From assembly GCA_024275575.1 (NCBI GenBank), contig JAJRYV010000022.1, positions 1 to 36,379 of the forward strand: a stretch of 36,379 bases of DNA, read 5' to 3'. Below, piece by piece: positions 18,952 through 27,766 of this stretch. The position numbers and the translations under genes were made by a program. The stretch is from a bacterium. GTDB lineage: Bacteria > Zhuqueibacterota > Zhuqueibacteria > Zhuqueibacterales > Geothermadaptataceae. Position 1 is the stretch's first letter. Each line of letters starts with the position of its first letter. The notes under the pieces are model-generated. The model was not told the origin of the DNA. It saw only the letters and a program-made list of their open reading frames with translations, and searched no databases.

Positions 18952-19377
18952 TTAGTTTAAATTATAATTCTGCATCAGAACTTTAATCGAGTCCTCAAAC
19001 ACAACTTCCATCTGTGTCGTGGCCAATATTTTGATGATCACACCGTTGCCGAATTTTTTATGCCGAATGCCGCGTAACTGGCTGTAATCCTCGCTCATAT
19101 TGTAGTCGATAAATTCATCATCCTGCATTTCCGCCGTTAATTTGTGCCAGTCTTTTTTGCTGGAACGACGTTTGACTTTGGGTTTATCTGAAACCGCTTT
19201 TTTAGCCGCTTTCTTGCGCTTGTCGCGATAAACGTGTGTTGAATTGCATCCCTTGCACATGACTTTGATAATTTCATCATCTTTCATCGTTGTGACGATG
19301 TGGTGCATTTCTGATTTGCATTTGCCGCATTCGGTAAAGACTTCATCACCGATTGCATAGGTTTTTTTAGTCGCCAT
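18952..19377 (-). CDS. Zinc-ribbon protein with CarD/tudor-like C-terminus
   Basis: 141 residues when started at the ATG at 19377 (MATKKTYAIGD), which has a GAAAGG upstream; an ATG five codons earlier is possible. CGKC and CKGC about 24 residues apart form a plausible four-Cys zinc ribbon; a basic linker (KRKKAAKKA, KVKRRSSKK) follows; the end (GIRHKKFGNGVIIKI, then MEVVFED) resembles the beta-barrel seen in CarD-like and UvrD C-terminal RNA-polymerase-binding domains. A nucleic-acid or RNA-polymerase partner is plausible but unproven. Confidence 0.7.
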   Translation of the reverse strand: MATKKTYAIGDEVFTECGKCKSEMHHIVTTMKDDEIIKVMCKGCNSTHVYRDKRKKAAKKAVSDKPKVKRRSSKKDWHKLTAEMQDDEFIDYNMSEDYSQLRGIRHKKFGNGVIIKILATTQMEVVFEDSIKVLMQNYNLN

Positions 19378-19624
19378 AAAGGACCTTTCCATCTATTTAA
19401 TTTAAACTATACTTTACGAGGTTGAACAAACATGGTTTTATGCAGTGTGCTCGACAGCAGAGCAAGTCTGAGGTAGATAGGCGGTTTTGAATTAATAAAT
19501 CAGCGTATAAGATAAGGAAAATTTGCGCACAATGCCACTTTTTTCTTTGATGATGATTGGGTGAGAATCTGTCCTGCATCTTTTTTTGGTTTTCTGAACG
19601 GTTGAGGCAGGACAAGTTGAAAAC

Positions 19625-19894
19625 TCATTTGTAAAAATGGTGGGAACGACTTGCAGGGGAAAGATACGAGTGCCTCTGATGAAAAAAACGATTATCAACC
19701 TGCTGAATTTGTCGGTCGTTTAAAATGAGAAAAGCGAGAATGGCATCGATCTCCGGTGTTTCCATTTTGAGGCCTTCTTCCCATGCTATTTTATGAATAT
19801 CATCAATAGTCAAACTATTTTTCTCGCCGTCTGTCGCTGTTCTGATCAGATCACCGATCAGTCGTATTTTTTTTAATCCGCTCATATGCGCCAT
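19625..19894 (-). CDS. Doubtful small hypothetical protein
   Basis: 89 residues. The first 65 look protein-like (GLKKIRLIGDLIRTATDG, DDIHKIAWEEGLK, IDAILAFLILND, a helix-rich pattern), whereas the tail (SYLSPASRSHHFYK) does not, which suggests a frameshift or a decayed end. No clear ribosome site precedes either ATG. Family not recognised. Confidence 0.35.
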   Translation of the reverse strand: MAHMSGLKKIRLIGDLIRTATDGEKNSLTIDDIHKIAWEEGLKMETPEIDAILAFLILNDRQIQQVDNRFFHQRHSYLSPASRSHHFYK

Positions 19895-20232
19895 CTATGT
19901 GCATCCGTAGAAGAATTGAGTAAAACTGGCCGTCGCCCCGGCGTGGTGGTTTCATTTCCGCAATATTAAATTGAATATCGGATAAATTGTTAAAAAGTAT
20001 AAACATTACTTACTGGTTTTATGTTCACTGGCTAAATGTACACTAATAAGGCTAAAAGTCAAGCTGATTGTGATAGATGTGATATTTCTGTTTCAGCGTT
20101 CGGAGAACCGGTTACCCTATGTGCTGCAAACAAATCATCCGGCTGCTAAAACTTTTTTTCAGCATCGACCGTCCAATTTGTAATTCAACTGAGCAGATCG
20201 TTTTATTGCACTTTTCAAAAGAAAGGATCAAG
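19895..20232. other. AT-rich intergenic stretch before the PDZ gene
   Basis: About 340 bases between divergently oriented genes. An in-frame ATG at 20119 would extend the PDZ protein but has no ribosome site and would spoil the signal peptide. No convincing promoter, repeat or RNA gene was found. Confidence 0.4.
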
Positions 20233-21180
20233 ATGCAAAATCTGATACAAAACAAGTTGGCATTGAGATTTGCAAGCATGCTTGTCCTCGCTTTTTTCCT
20301 ATTTCAAACGATGTCGTTGCTTGCCAATCCGCCAAAAAGCAAGAGGGGTTTTTTCGGCGTCAGTGTGCAGGAAATGACGCCATCGTTGCGTCAGGCCATG
20401 AAACTGGGCGACAAAAATGGATTGCTCATCACCTCTATTATTGAAGACAGCCCCGCGGATGAAGCTGGTTTAAAAGAGGAAGATGTCATTTTAACCTTTG
20501 ACGGAAAAGCGGTTGAAATCGCCGGCAGATTTTCTAAAATGGTGCGAAAAGCAGGTGCCGGTACGACTGTTGAGCTAACCGTTTTCCGTGATCGAAAAAC
20601 CAAAAAATTCGAAATCACACTCGGTCGTAAAAAACGGCAAAATGCATTTGCTTTTTCAGGTGAGCGGCCAGGGCGGAATATGATTTTTACCGGTGACCGT
20701 CCCAGGTTGGGAATCGAGTACCACGATTTGGACGAAAAAGCGTTGGCTGCCTATTTCAAAGTCGAACAGCGCAGCGGTGTTTTGATTCTCGATGTGACCA
20801 AAGATTCACCTGCTGAAAAAGGTGGATTGTTGCCCGGAGATGTTATCGTTGCACTTGGTGATGAAAAAATCAATGATGGCGATGACCTGATCGAAACGCT
20901 GAGCGATTACGAAGGCGGCGGCGAAATGGCTGTCAGCTTTGTTCGCAAAGGCATGAAGAAATCAACGAAAGTCGAGTTTGATGAAAGCACTTTGCACGGT
21001 GATAATTTGCAGTATTGGTACAAAACCGTACCGCACCCCGATCGATTCCGCTGGCAGAATAATGAAGAGTTTTTTTTCTTACCACGGGATAAAAACCGGC
21101 ATATCCATAAATTCAAAAAAGGTGATCGGTACGAAAAAAAAACAGCAAAAATAATCATCGAAAGTGAACAATCCATATAA
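20233..21180 (+). CDS. Exported protein with two PDZ domains
   Basis: 315 residues from ATG 20233, chosen for its AAAGGA six bases upstream and because it opens a clean signal peptide (LALRFASMLVLAFFLFQTMSLLA). Two PDZ domains follow, at about 38-120 (FFGVSVQEM, SPADEAGLKEEDVILTFDG) and 155-238 (RLGIEYHDL, SPAEKGGLLPGDVIVALGD). The layout is that of the DegP/HtrA C-terminal half, but there is no trypsin-like protease domain, so it is probably a periplasmic peptide-binding adaptor. The tail is basic. An intrinsic terminator follows. Confidence 0.82.
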   Translation: MQNLIQNKLALRFASMLVLAFFLFQTMSLLANPPKSKRGFFGVSVQEMTPSLRQAMKLGDKNGLLITSIIEDSPADEAGLKEEDVILTFDGKAVEIAGRFSKMVRKAGAGTTVELTVFRDRKTKKFEITLGRKKRQNAFAFSGERPGRNMIFTGDRPRLGIEYHDLDEKALAAYFKVEQRSGVLILDVTKDSPAEKGGLLPGDVIVALGDEKINDGDDLIETLSDYEGGGEMAVSFVRKGMKKSTKVEFDESTLHGDNLQYWYKTVPHPDRFRWQNNEEFFFLPRDKNRHIHKFKKGDRYEKKTAKIIIESEQSI

Positions 21181-21201
21181 ATCTACTTCCTTCTCCTCGC
21201 A

Positions 21202-21238
21202 AAACACCCGGGGTAAACTCGACCGGGTGTTTTTTTTG
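21202..21238 (+). terminator. Intrinsic terminator after the PDZ gene
   Basis: AAACACCCGG (21202-21211) pairs with CCGGGTGTTT (21223-21232) around an 11-base loop and runs into eight or more T's. It separates the PDZ gene from the lipid locus. Confidence 0.9.
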
Positions 21239-21329
21239 CTCATATCTCATACATACAAGTTTTTAAAAAAATCCACATTTATATAACACCCGGTATCTGT
21301 TTATCCAATCCGACTGACGTGTGAGCAGC

Positions 21330-21353
21330 GGGTTTAAATCTCCGACGAGCATA
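21330..21353 (+). repeat. Dispersed 24-base repeat, copy 1
   Basis: Begins GGGTTTAAATCTCCGA; 23 of 24 bases match the copy at 32592-32615 (one C/T difference). It lies about 510 bases upstream of the acyl-CoA dehydrogenase. Confidence 0.6.
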
Positions 21354-21740
21354 GGACACTGAACGAGATAGCACACGCGCCTGAAAATTTCTCAATTATG
21401 AGAATCCCGTTTTAAAATTGTAAAAAATGCGAAATTCATTTTTTATTTAAGTTATTAAATTTTTTTCTATTTGTTTAAAAAACAACAGGATGAGCATACT
21501 ACGGCATCGTTTGGCGTTAGAATTGCCTGTAAAAATCGTTTTGTCGTGAAACGAAAGACATTTACTGGTTTCGGATAAATAATTTTATTTTATATCAGAA
21601 ATTATGAATTCTATCACGGAGGCGTTTGCCGTCATAATCTTTTGCCTGATTTCATTTATCTTAACGCGCAAACCGCTAATATCAGGTACATGGTTCACAG
21701 GGAAAATTCGTCACCGTTTCGTGAGATGATGGTGTAAAAA

Positions 21741-21761
21741 CAACCGGCAAGCGACCGGTTG
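21741..21761. promoter_or_regulatory. Candidate operator upstream of the acyl-CoA dehydrogenase
   Basis: CAACCGG and CCGGTTG are perfect 7-base inverted arms around a 7-base centre, 100 bases before the start codon. TetR- or FadR-type regulators of acyl-CoA genes use sites of this general form; no regulator gene is in the window. Confidence 0.35.
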
Positions 21762-21861
21762 AGAATGTTCGGCATCATTTCTCATCTATCCATTCATTTT
21801 AACAATAAATAAAAAAATAGAAGCATCGAATTACCTGTCACACAAATTTGAGGGTTTAATC

Positions 21862-23547
21862 ATGAAAGCTGGGCTGGACAGAGAATCATTAGAGATGACG
21901 CTGGATATGATCGATGAATTTGCAGCAGGAGAATTGCCTGATGCCAAACTTCTGGAACTGGATCATAACGATGAATTTCCCATCGACATCGTCAAACAGC
22001 TTTTTGGTGAGGGTGAAGATGGCCTTGGGATTCATCTTCTTTTCATTCCTGAGCAATATCAGGGTATGGGCGGTGGTGCCTTCGACGTCTATCGTATCTG
22101 CGAGAAAATGGGCCATATCGATCTCGGCGTGGCCACGGGTGTACTCGCCACGTTCCTCGGCAGTGATCCCATCATCTTTGGCGGCACCGAGGAACAGAAA
22201 AAAAAATGGATGACCAAAATCGCTGAAAAAGGGTTGCTCGTCGCTTATGGTGCAACAGAACCGGATGCCGGCTCCGATCTTGGCGCTTTGCGCACAATCG
22301 CAACACCGGTTGAAAAAGACGGCAAGGTCGAGGGATATAAAATTTCCGGTAATAAACAATGGATCAGCAACGGTGGTTATGCCGATCTTTACACCATTCT
22401 CGCGAAAGCGCCCGGCGGGCCGAGCTGGTTTGTCGTCGAGCGCGGCGCTGAAGGTTTCAGCCACGGCAAACCGGAAGATAAACACGGCATCCGGGCGAGC
22501 AATACGGCATCATTGCATTTAAATGAAGTTTACGTCGACGCCGACAGGCTGTTGGGCGGCGAAGAAGGTCGTGGACTTTTTCAGGCGCAACTCGTTTTCG
22601 GTTATACGCGTCTCATGGTGGCTGCATTTGGTCTCGGTGGCGGCTGGGCGGCGCTGGACCGCGCGATTCCATATTCAGCAGAACGTATTCAGGGCGGCGA
22701 ACCGCTTTCCAAAAAGCAGGGATATACCCACAAATTGATCATCCCGCATATCGTCAGGCTGGAAACATCCCGTGCTTATATCGAAGAAACCGCCGAACGC
22801 ATCGATAATGACGGCGGCAACCTCAACACCGAAGGAGCGATTGCCAAATATCTCGCCACAGAAGCAGGAAATGATGCTGCCGATGCCTCGATTCAAGCGC
22901 TCGGCGGTTATGGATTTACCAAAGAATATATGGTTGAAAAATACAAACGCGATGTGCGCATCACCACGATCTACGAGGGGACCTCGGAAATTATGGAAAT
23001 GACGATTTTCCGCGATCGCTGGCAGGAGCATCTGAAAACGCGCGGCTTATATTACCACACCATGGCCGGCGAGCTGGAAACGCTCGCAGCAGCCAATCCA
23101 AATTTCGGCGCCGATGTTGCGGGCCTCGCACTGCACGCTCTCGCTGAAGTCTTGGAAAATGCACGCTTAAAACGCTTGACCCGCAACCAGCATGTGATGT
23201 TCCGTATGGGCGAATTGATCGCTTATGCCGAGGGTGCTGCTGCGATGGCCAAACGCGCTATTCGCGCACAGCGAAAGGAGTTGGTCGACAAAACCGATCG
23301 CCGCTTTGGCGCCGATGCCCTCGTGCTCATCAGCCGTATCAGCGCCCGTGGGGCAGCGATGAAAGTTGCTGAAGAGGGCATGCGATGGACTTGCGCCGCT
23401 GATGGTTTGAGCGAAGCTGAAATGTCAGCCTTTGAAGATAAACTGAATTTATCAGCCATCCATCGCGTACAGGGTGGTCTGTTAAGCGATATGGAAAAAT
23501 TGGTTGATATTATTTATGCCGGGCTGGAAAAGAAAACAAAAAAATAG
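21862..23547 (+). CDS. Acyl-CoA dehydrogenase with extended C-terminus
   Basis: 561 residues against about 380 for standard enzymes. These FAD enzymes introduce a trans-2 double bond in acyl-CoA. The FAD/substrate region [15 protein letters not shown], the [15 protein letters not shown] strand and the catalytic base Glu372 in IYEGTSEIM are present, so it should be active. About 170 extra C-terminal residues form a helical extension like that of VLCAD/ACAD9-type enzymes. It lies 230 bases before the giant synthase on the same strand. It might process the synthase product, act in beta-oxidation, or substitute for a missing redox step; the sequence does not decide. Confidence 0.92.
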   Translation: MKAGLDRESLEMTLDMIDEFAAGELPDAKLLELDHNDEFPIDIVKQLFGEGEDGLGIHLLFIPEQYQGMGGGAFDVYRICEKMGHIDLGVATGVLATFLGSDPIIFGGTEEQKKKWMTKIAEKGLLVAYGATEPDAGSDLGALRTIATPVEKDGKVEGYKISGNKQWISNGGYADLYTILAKAPGGPSWFVVERGAEGFSHGKPEDKHGIRASNTASLHLNEVYVDADRLLGGEEGRGLFQAQLVFGYTRLMVAAFGLGGGWAALDRAIPYSAERIQGGEPLSKKQGYTHKLIIPHIVRLETSRAYIEETAERIDNDGGNLNTEGAIAKYLATEAGNDAADASIQALGGYGFTKEYMVEKYKRDVRITTIYEGTSEIMEMTIFRDRWQEHLKTRGLYYHTMAGELETLAAANPNFGADVAGLALHALAEVLENARLKRLTRNQHVMFRMGELIAYAEGAAAMAKRAIRAQRKELVDKTDRRFGADALVLISRISARGAAMKVAEEGMRWTCAADGLSEAEMSAFEDKLNLSAIHRVQGGLLSDMEKLVDIIYAGLEKKTKK

Positions 23548-23622
23548 AAAAGCCTTGCAGTATGATAATCGACGAACCCGGATACAGCCCATAACCTGTG
23601 ATCTAATAAATGAATGAGAACG

Positions 23623-23707
23623 TGCGACGCACTTGTTCAGCTTTAGTTTAAAAAGAAAAAGTTCAGTTTTATTGTCAACTTTATAAAAATCAGATAAGTG
23701 CGTCGCA
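23623..23707. promoter_or_regulatory. Inverted repeat upstream of the synthase
   Basis: TGCGACGCACTT (23623-23634) and AAGTGCGTCGCA (23696-23707) are perfect 12-base inverted arms; the spacer of about 60 bases is AT-rich and contains GTTCAG twice. The right arm ends about 70 bases before the synthase ATG. Operator pair or mRNA leader structure are both possible. Confidence 0.45.
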
Positions 23708-23779
23708 GGTCACTCACTCTTGATGAATTATGCAGGTTAAAGCTGTTGAGACTTCTTCACCCCAAGGAGAGAGAAAGAA

Positions 23780-26700
23780 ATGATGAACAAAACACCAAGA
23801 GCTGTTGCCATCGTCGGCCTCGGGTCCATCATGCCCGACGCCCCCGATACAGCAGCATTCTGGCAAAATTTAATAAACGGTAAATCGAGTATTACGGATG
23901 TTGATAAAAATCGCTGGGACCCGGAGCTTTATTATGACCCGGACCGGAAAGCGCCGGCCAGGACTTATTCCAAAATTGGCGGCTGGGTGCGTGATTGGCA
24001 ATGGGAGCCGCTCAAATGGCGTATGCCCATTCCACCGAAAGTCAGCGACGCCATGGACGATGCGCAAAAATGGGCCATCGTCTGCACGCGGGAATTGCTG
24101 GCCGATTATGGTTATCCGGAACGACCGCTGAACCCGGAACGCACCGGTGTCATTCTCGGCAACGCCCTGGGTGGAGATCTGCATTTGATGACTGCCTCGC
24201 GCGCCTTGTTTCCGGAATTTTCACAACAATTACTCAAGTCCCCCAGCTTCCTCGGTCTTTCAAATAATAAACGCACAAAAATTTATCAGGAATTTCTCGA
24301 AAGTGTGAACGAACATTTTTCCGGAATTACGGAAGACACTATGCCCGGCGAACTTTCCAACATCGTTCCCGGACGAGTGGCTGCATTATATAATTTCAAC
24401 GGCCCCAATTTCGCCACCGACGCCGCATGCGCTTCGGCAATGGCTGCCTTTAAGGCGGCAATCGACGGACTGGTTTGCGGCGATTACGATGCGGTGATCA
24501 CCGGCGGCGTCGATGCCAATAACGGAGCTTCGACTTTTATCAAATTTGCCAAAATCGGCGCACTGTCCGCAACTGGTTCGCGCCCCTATGCCGACGGCGC
24601 CGACGGTTTTGTCATGGGCGAAGGCTCGGCACTGTTTTTATTGAAACGAATTGAAGACGCCGAGCGTGACGGCGATAAAATCTATGCGATTATCCGCGGC
24701 ATGGGCGCCTCGAGCGACGGCAAGGGAAAAGGCATTACCGCGCCAAATCCCATCGGGCAACGCTATGCTCTGCAACGCGCCTGGGAAAATGCCGGTGTCT
24801 CGCCGAATACCGCCACCATGATCGAAGGCCACGGCACCTCGACAGCGGTTGGCGATCTGGTTGAAGCTGTGGCGCTGTCGGAATTTTTTAAAGAAAACGG
24901 CGCGGCAACACAGTCCATCGCCCTCGGTTCAGTAAAATCCAACATCGGTCATTTGAAAGCGGCGGCAGGTGCAGCTGGCATGCTGAAAGCGACGTTGGCG
25001 TTGCACCACAAAGCGCTACCGGAATCGCTCAATTTTCATAAACCCAATCCGGGTATGGACTTCGCAAGCTCGCCGTTTTTTGTGCCGACAAAAACCATAC
25101 CCTGGGAAAATACCCGCGATGGTGTGCGCCGCGCCGGTATCAGCTCTTTTGGATTTGGCGGCACCAATTTTCACGCCGTGCTGGAAGAATACATTCCCGG
25201 CCGTGTCAGCAGCGAACTGAAAAAAATGAAAACTTCGGTAGTGGTCGATGGTTCCGACGCAGTTTCTTCTTTACAAAGTGAAACCAAAACACCGTTACGC
25301 GGCGCTCTGGTCATCGGGGATAGCTCAAAATCCGCAATCGCTGCACGCCTGAAAAAAGTGATTGCTGAAGCGCGACAAGGCAAGGCTCCGGCCATTGAAG
25401 CGCCGGCCGCGAAAGACCTCAAAGCGCAGAAACGCCTGGTGATCGATTTCGCCGATGCGGCGGACCTGGTTAATAAAGGTGAGCGTGCGCTCAAAGCGCT
25501 AAATTCCGATAACGACGGCATGTGGCGGGTCATGCGGGCCAAAGGTATATTTTTCGGTCAAGGCCCGGCGAAAAAAGTGGCTTTCCTTTACACTGGCCAG
25601 GGTTCGCAATACATCAATATGATCGAGGATTTGAAAAATACCGATCCACTGGTGCAAGATCTTTTCAACCGCGCGGACAAAGTGATGACGCCGCTTCTCG
25701 GTAAACCTCTGACCAAATATATTTTTGCCGATGCAAAAGATGCTGATGCTATGGCCGCCGCAGAGCAAGACCTGACGCAGACAGCAATCACCCAACCGGC
25801 TGTTTTAACGGTGGATACGGCGCTTTCTACAATGCTGCAATCCTATGGCATCAAACCGGATATGGTGATGGGACACAGTCTGGGCGAATATGGCGCCCTG
25901 GTGGGCAGCAAAGCGCTGCCTTTTGAAGACGCGCTCAAAGCCGTCAGTGCCCGTGGTAAGGGAATGACCGATTTTTCAGTTGCAGATAACGGCATCATGG
26001 CTGCGGTGTTTGGGCCGCTCGAAAAAGTGAAAAAAGTACTCGGAACTGTCGATGGTTACGTCGTCATCGCCAACATCAACAGCTTGAGCCAGTGTGTAAT
26101 CGGTGGGGCGACCGGGGCGGTGCAGAAAGCAATCAAAGCGATGCAGGACGCCGGTTTTACTGCGCAGCAAATTCCGGTGAGCCATGCATTTCACACAAAA
26201 ATCGTCGCGCCTGCAGGCGAACCGATGATAAAAACATTAGAAACGCTGCATTTAAAATCGCCGGAAATCCCGCTTATCGCTAATGTCACCGGTGAGAAAT
26301 ATCCCATGGGCGACGACGTCGTCCCGCAAATGCTCGACTTGTTGAAAAAGCAAGTCGCAGCGCCGGTGCAGTTCGTCAAAGGCCTGAACACGCTTTATGA
26401 CGCCGGTGTGCGCGTTTTTGTCGAAGTCGGCCCGAAACGTGTTTTGCACGGCTTCGTTGAAGATGTGCTGAAAGAAAAATCCGATGCCGTCTCGCTCTAC
26501 ACCAACCACCCGCGTGTGGGTGGCATCGCTTCGTTAAATATTGCGTTGTGCGGTTTGTATGCGCAAGGGCTGGGTACGCCGCAAGCAGAGGAACAGCCGA
26601 CGGCATCGACTAATGGAATCGATGCGCCGGCACACGCCGCCGCACCACCGGCTCTTCCTGCCGTCCCATTTCAGACTACACCATCACCAACTTTCACGTC

Positions 26701-27718
26701 TCCCCCCGGCCCGGATAAATACAGTCAGCTCGGCAAGCTTTTCGCCGATTTTCTGGAAAAAGGATTTGAGATTTATTCAGGCGAGAAAATGGGATTGGTT
26801 TCGGGCCAAAGCGGCCACGTAGTTATTTCCGGTGCTTCCCTGGGGTTGCCCGGCAGCCAACGTGTTTTTGACGATGAAAATATCGCCAGGCTCTTACGCG
26901 GCGATCAGTTTATCGAACAAATCCCCATGCAATTACGCAATGAAATGGTTAAACGCAATATTCATCGGCTGGTCAAATCTGAAGCCGGCGGCCCCCGCTT
27001 CGAATCGATTTCCGAGACCGCCGAGGTGATTAAACTCGCCGGGCGTATCGGGAAATTTGACCTTGTCGAAGAATTCGGTTTCCCGGCCGATCGTATAGCG
27101 GCGCTGGATATCGTTACCGCGCTGGCCATCGCTGCCGGCATCGATGCCCTGCGCGACGCCGGTATCCCGCTGGTGATGAAATACAAAACGACAACCAAAG
27201 GAACGCAGTTGCCCGACCGCTGGGGGCTGCCGGATCAATTGAGAGATGAAACCGGCATTATCTTCGCTTCAGCTTTCCCCGGAACAGATTCGCTCATCGA
27301 GGAGGTTGAAGCCAATCAGCGGGATCTCGGCCGGCGCGCCCGTTTGCAGGAATTGCAGGCGATCCGATCGCGAATCGGCAGCTCCGACAGCGTGCTGGCA
27401 GCAGAAATCGATAAAAAAATTACCACGCTGCAGAATGAGATCGCGGCTGATCCATACGTTTTCGACCGCCGTTTTCTTTTCCGCGTACTCAGTATGGGGC
27501 ATTCGCAATTCGCCGAATACATCGGCGCCCGCGGGCCCAATACGCAGGTCAATTCTGCCTGTGCCAGCACCACCCAGGCAATCAGTTTGGCGCAGGACTG
27601 GATTCTCGCGGGACGCTGCAAGCGGGTGATCGTCATCGCGGCGGATAATATTACTTCCGATAATTCTATCGGCTGGTTTGGCGCCGGTTTTCTCGCCAGC
27701 GGCGCCGCAGCAACATAA
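23780..27718 (+). CDS. Giant lipid/polyketide synthase, N-terminal part: KS1-AT-first half of KS2
   Basis: 1,312 codons ending at TAA 27716-27718. A strong AAGGAGAG lies upstream of the ATG. Domains: KS1 (about 8-475) with Cys217 in DAACASA, His351 in GHGTST and His391 in NIGHLKAA, a complete condensing triad; AT (about 590-930) with Ser700 in GHSLGEY and HAFH at 802-805, the pattern typical of malonyl-specific acyltransferases; an Ala/Pro-rich linker (about 940-1010); then KS2 from about 1015 with Cys1261 in NSACAST. The frame stops 52 codons after this cysteine, inside KS2, yet continues in the same frame to 32020. The whole resembles PfaA-type and other iterative secondary-lipid synthases. 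As annotated alone, KS2 would be broken. Confidence 0.93.
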   Translation: MMNKTPRAVAIVGLGSIMPDAPDTAAFWQNLINGKSSITDVDKNRWDPELYYDPDRKAPARTYSKIGGWVRDWQWEPLKWRMPIPPKVSDAMDDAQKWAIVCTRELLADYGYPERPLNPERTGVILGNALGGDLHLMTASRALFPEFSQQLLKSPSFLGLSNNKRTKIYQEFLESVNEHFSGITEDTMPGELSNIVPGRVAALYNFNGPNFATDAACASAMAAFKAAIDGLVCGDYDAVITGGVDANNGASTFIKFAKIGALSATGSRPYADGADGFVMGEGSALFLLKRIEDAERDGDKIYAIIRGMGASSDGKGKGITAPNPIGQRYALQRAWENAGVSPNTATMIEGHGTSTAVGDLVEAVALSEFFKENGAATQSIALGSVKSNIGHLKAAAGAAGMLKATLALHHKALPESLNFHKPNPGMDFASSPFFVPTKTIPWENTRDGVRRAGISSFGFGGTNFHAVLEEYIPGRVSSELKKMKTSVVVDGSDAVSSLQSETKTPLRGALVIGDSSKSAIAARLKKVIAEARQGKAPAIEAPAAKDLKAQKRLVIDFADAADLVNKGERALKALNSDNDGMWRVMRAKGIFFGQGPAKKVAFLYTGQGSQYINMIEDLKNTDPLVQDLFNRADKVMTPLLGKPLTKYIFADAKDADAMAAAEQDLTQTAITQPAVLTVDTALSTMLQSYGIKPDMVMGHSLGEYGALVGSKALPFEDALKAVSARGKGMTDFSVADNGIMAAVFGPLEKVKKVLGTVDGYVVIANINSLSQCVIGGATGAVQKAIKAMQDAGFTAQQIPVSHAFHTKIVAPAGEPMIKTLETLHLKSPEIPLIANVTGEKYPMGDDVVPQMLDLLKKQVAAPVQFVKGLNTLYDAGVRVFVEVGPKRVLHGFVEDVLKEKSDAVSLYTNHPRVGGIASLNIALCGLYAQGLGTPQAEEQPTASTNGIDAPAHAAAPPALPAVPFQTTPSPTFTSPPGPDKYSQLGKLFADFLEKGFEIYSGEKMGLVSGQSGHVVISGASLGLPGSQRVFDDENIARLLRGDQFIEQIPMQLRNEMVKRNIHRLVKSEAGGPRFESISETAEVIKLAGRIGKFDLVEEFGFPADRIAALDIVTALAIAAGIDALRDAGIPLVMKYKTTTKGTQLPDRWGLPDQLRDETGIIFASAFPGTDSLIEEVEANQRDLGRRARLQELQAIRSRIGSSDSVLAAEIDKKITTLQNEIAADPYVFDRRFLFRVLSMGHSQFAEYIGARGPNTQVNSACASTTQAISLAQDWILAGRCKRVIVIAADNITSDNSIGWFGAGFLASGAAAT
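27716..27718 (+). other. Single in-frame TAA inside KS2
   Basis: The codon before is ACA and after it GATGTCGTCGAAGAA, giving DVVEEVALPFDRRRHGMIVG, the normal continuation of a ketosynthase. The frame is unchanged on both sides. One base change (to AAA, GAA or CAA) would restore a continuous 2,746-residue protein. It may be a true nonsense mutation, a base-call error, or a recoded stop. Confidence 0.9.
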
Positions 27719-27766
27719 GATGTCGTCGAAGAAGTAGCACTGCCTTTCGATCGCCGCCGACACGGT

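Larger units (their letters stand above)
21239..21861. other. Long AT-rich non-coding stretch before the acyl-CoA dehydrogenase
   Basis: About 620 bases without a credible gene. It holds one copy of a 24-base dispersed repeat (21330-21353), a small inverted repeat TTCTCA/TGAGAA (21389-21404), and CAACCGG/CCGGTTG arms at 21741-21761. Its length suggests a regulatory leader for the lipid locus, but I could not assign a promoter. Confidence 0.45.

Noticed and set aside
19492-19698. Minus-strand open frame overlapping the doubtful small gene
   Set aside because: Out-of-frame overlap, no start signal, low-complexity composition.
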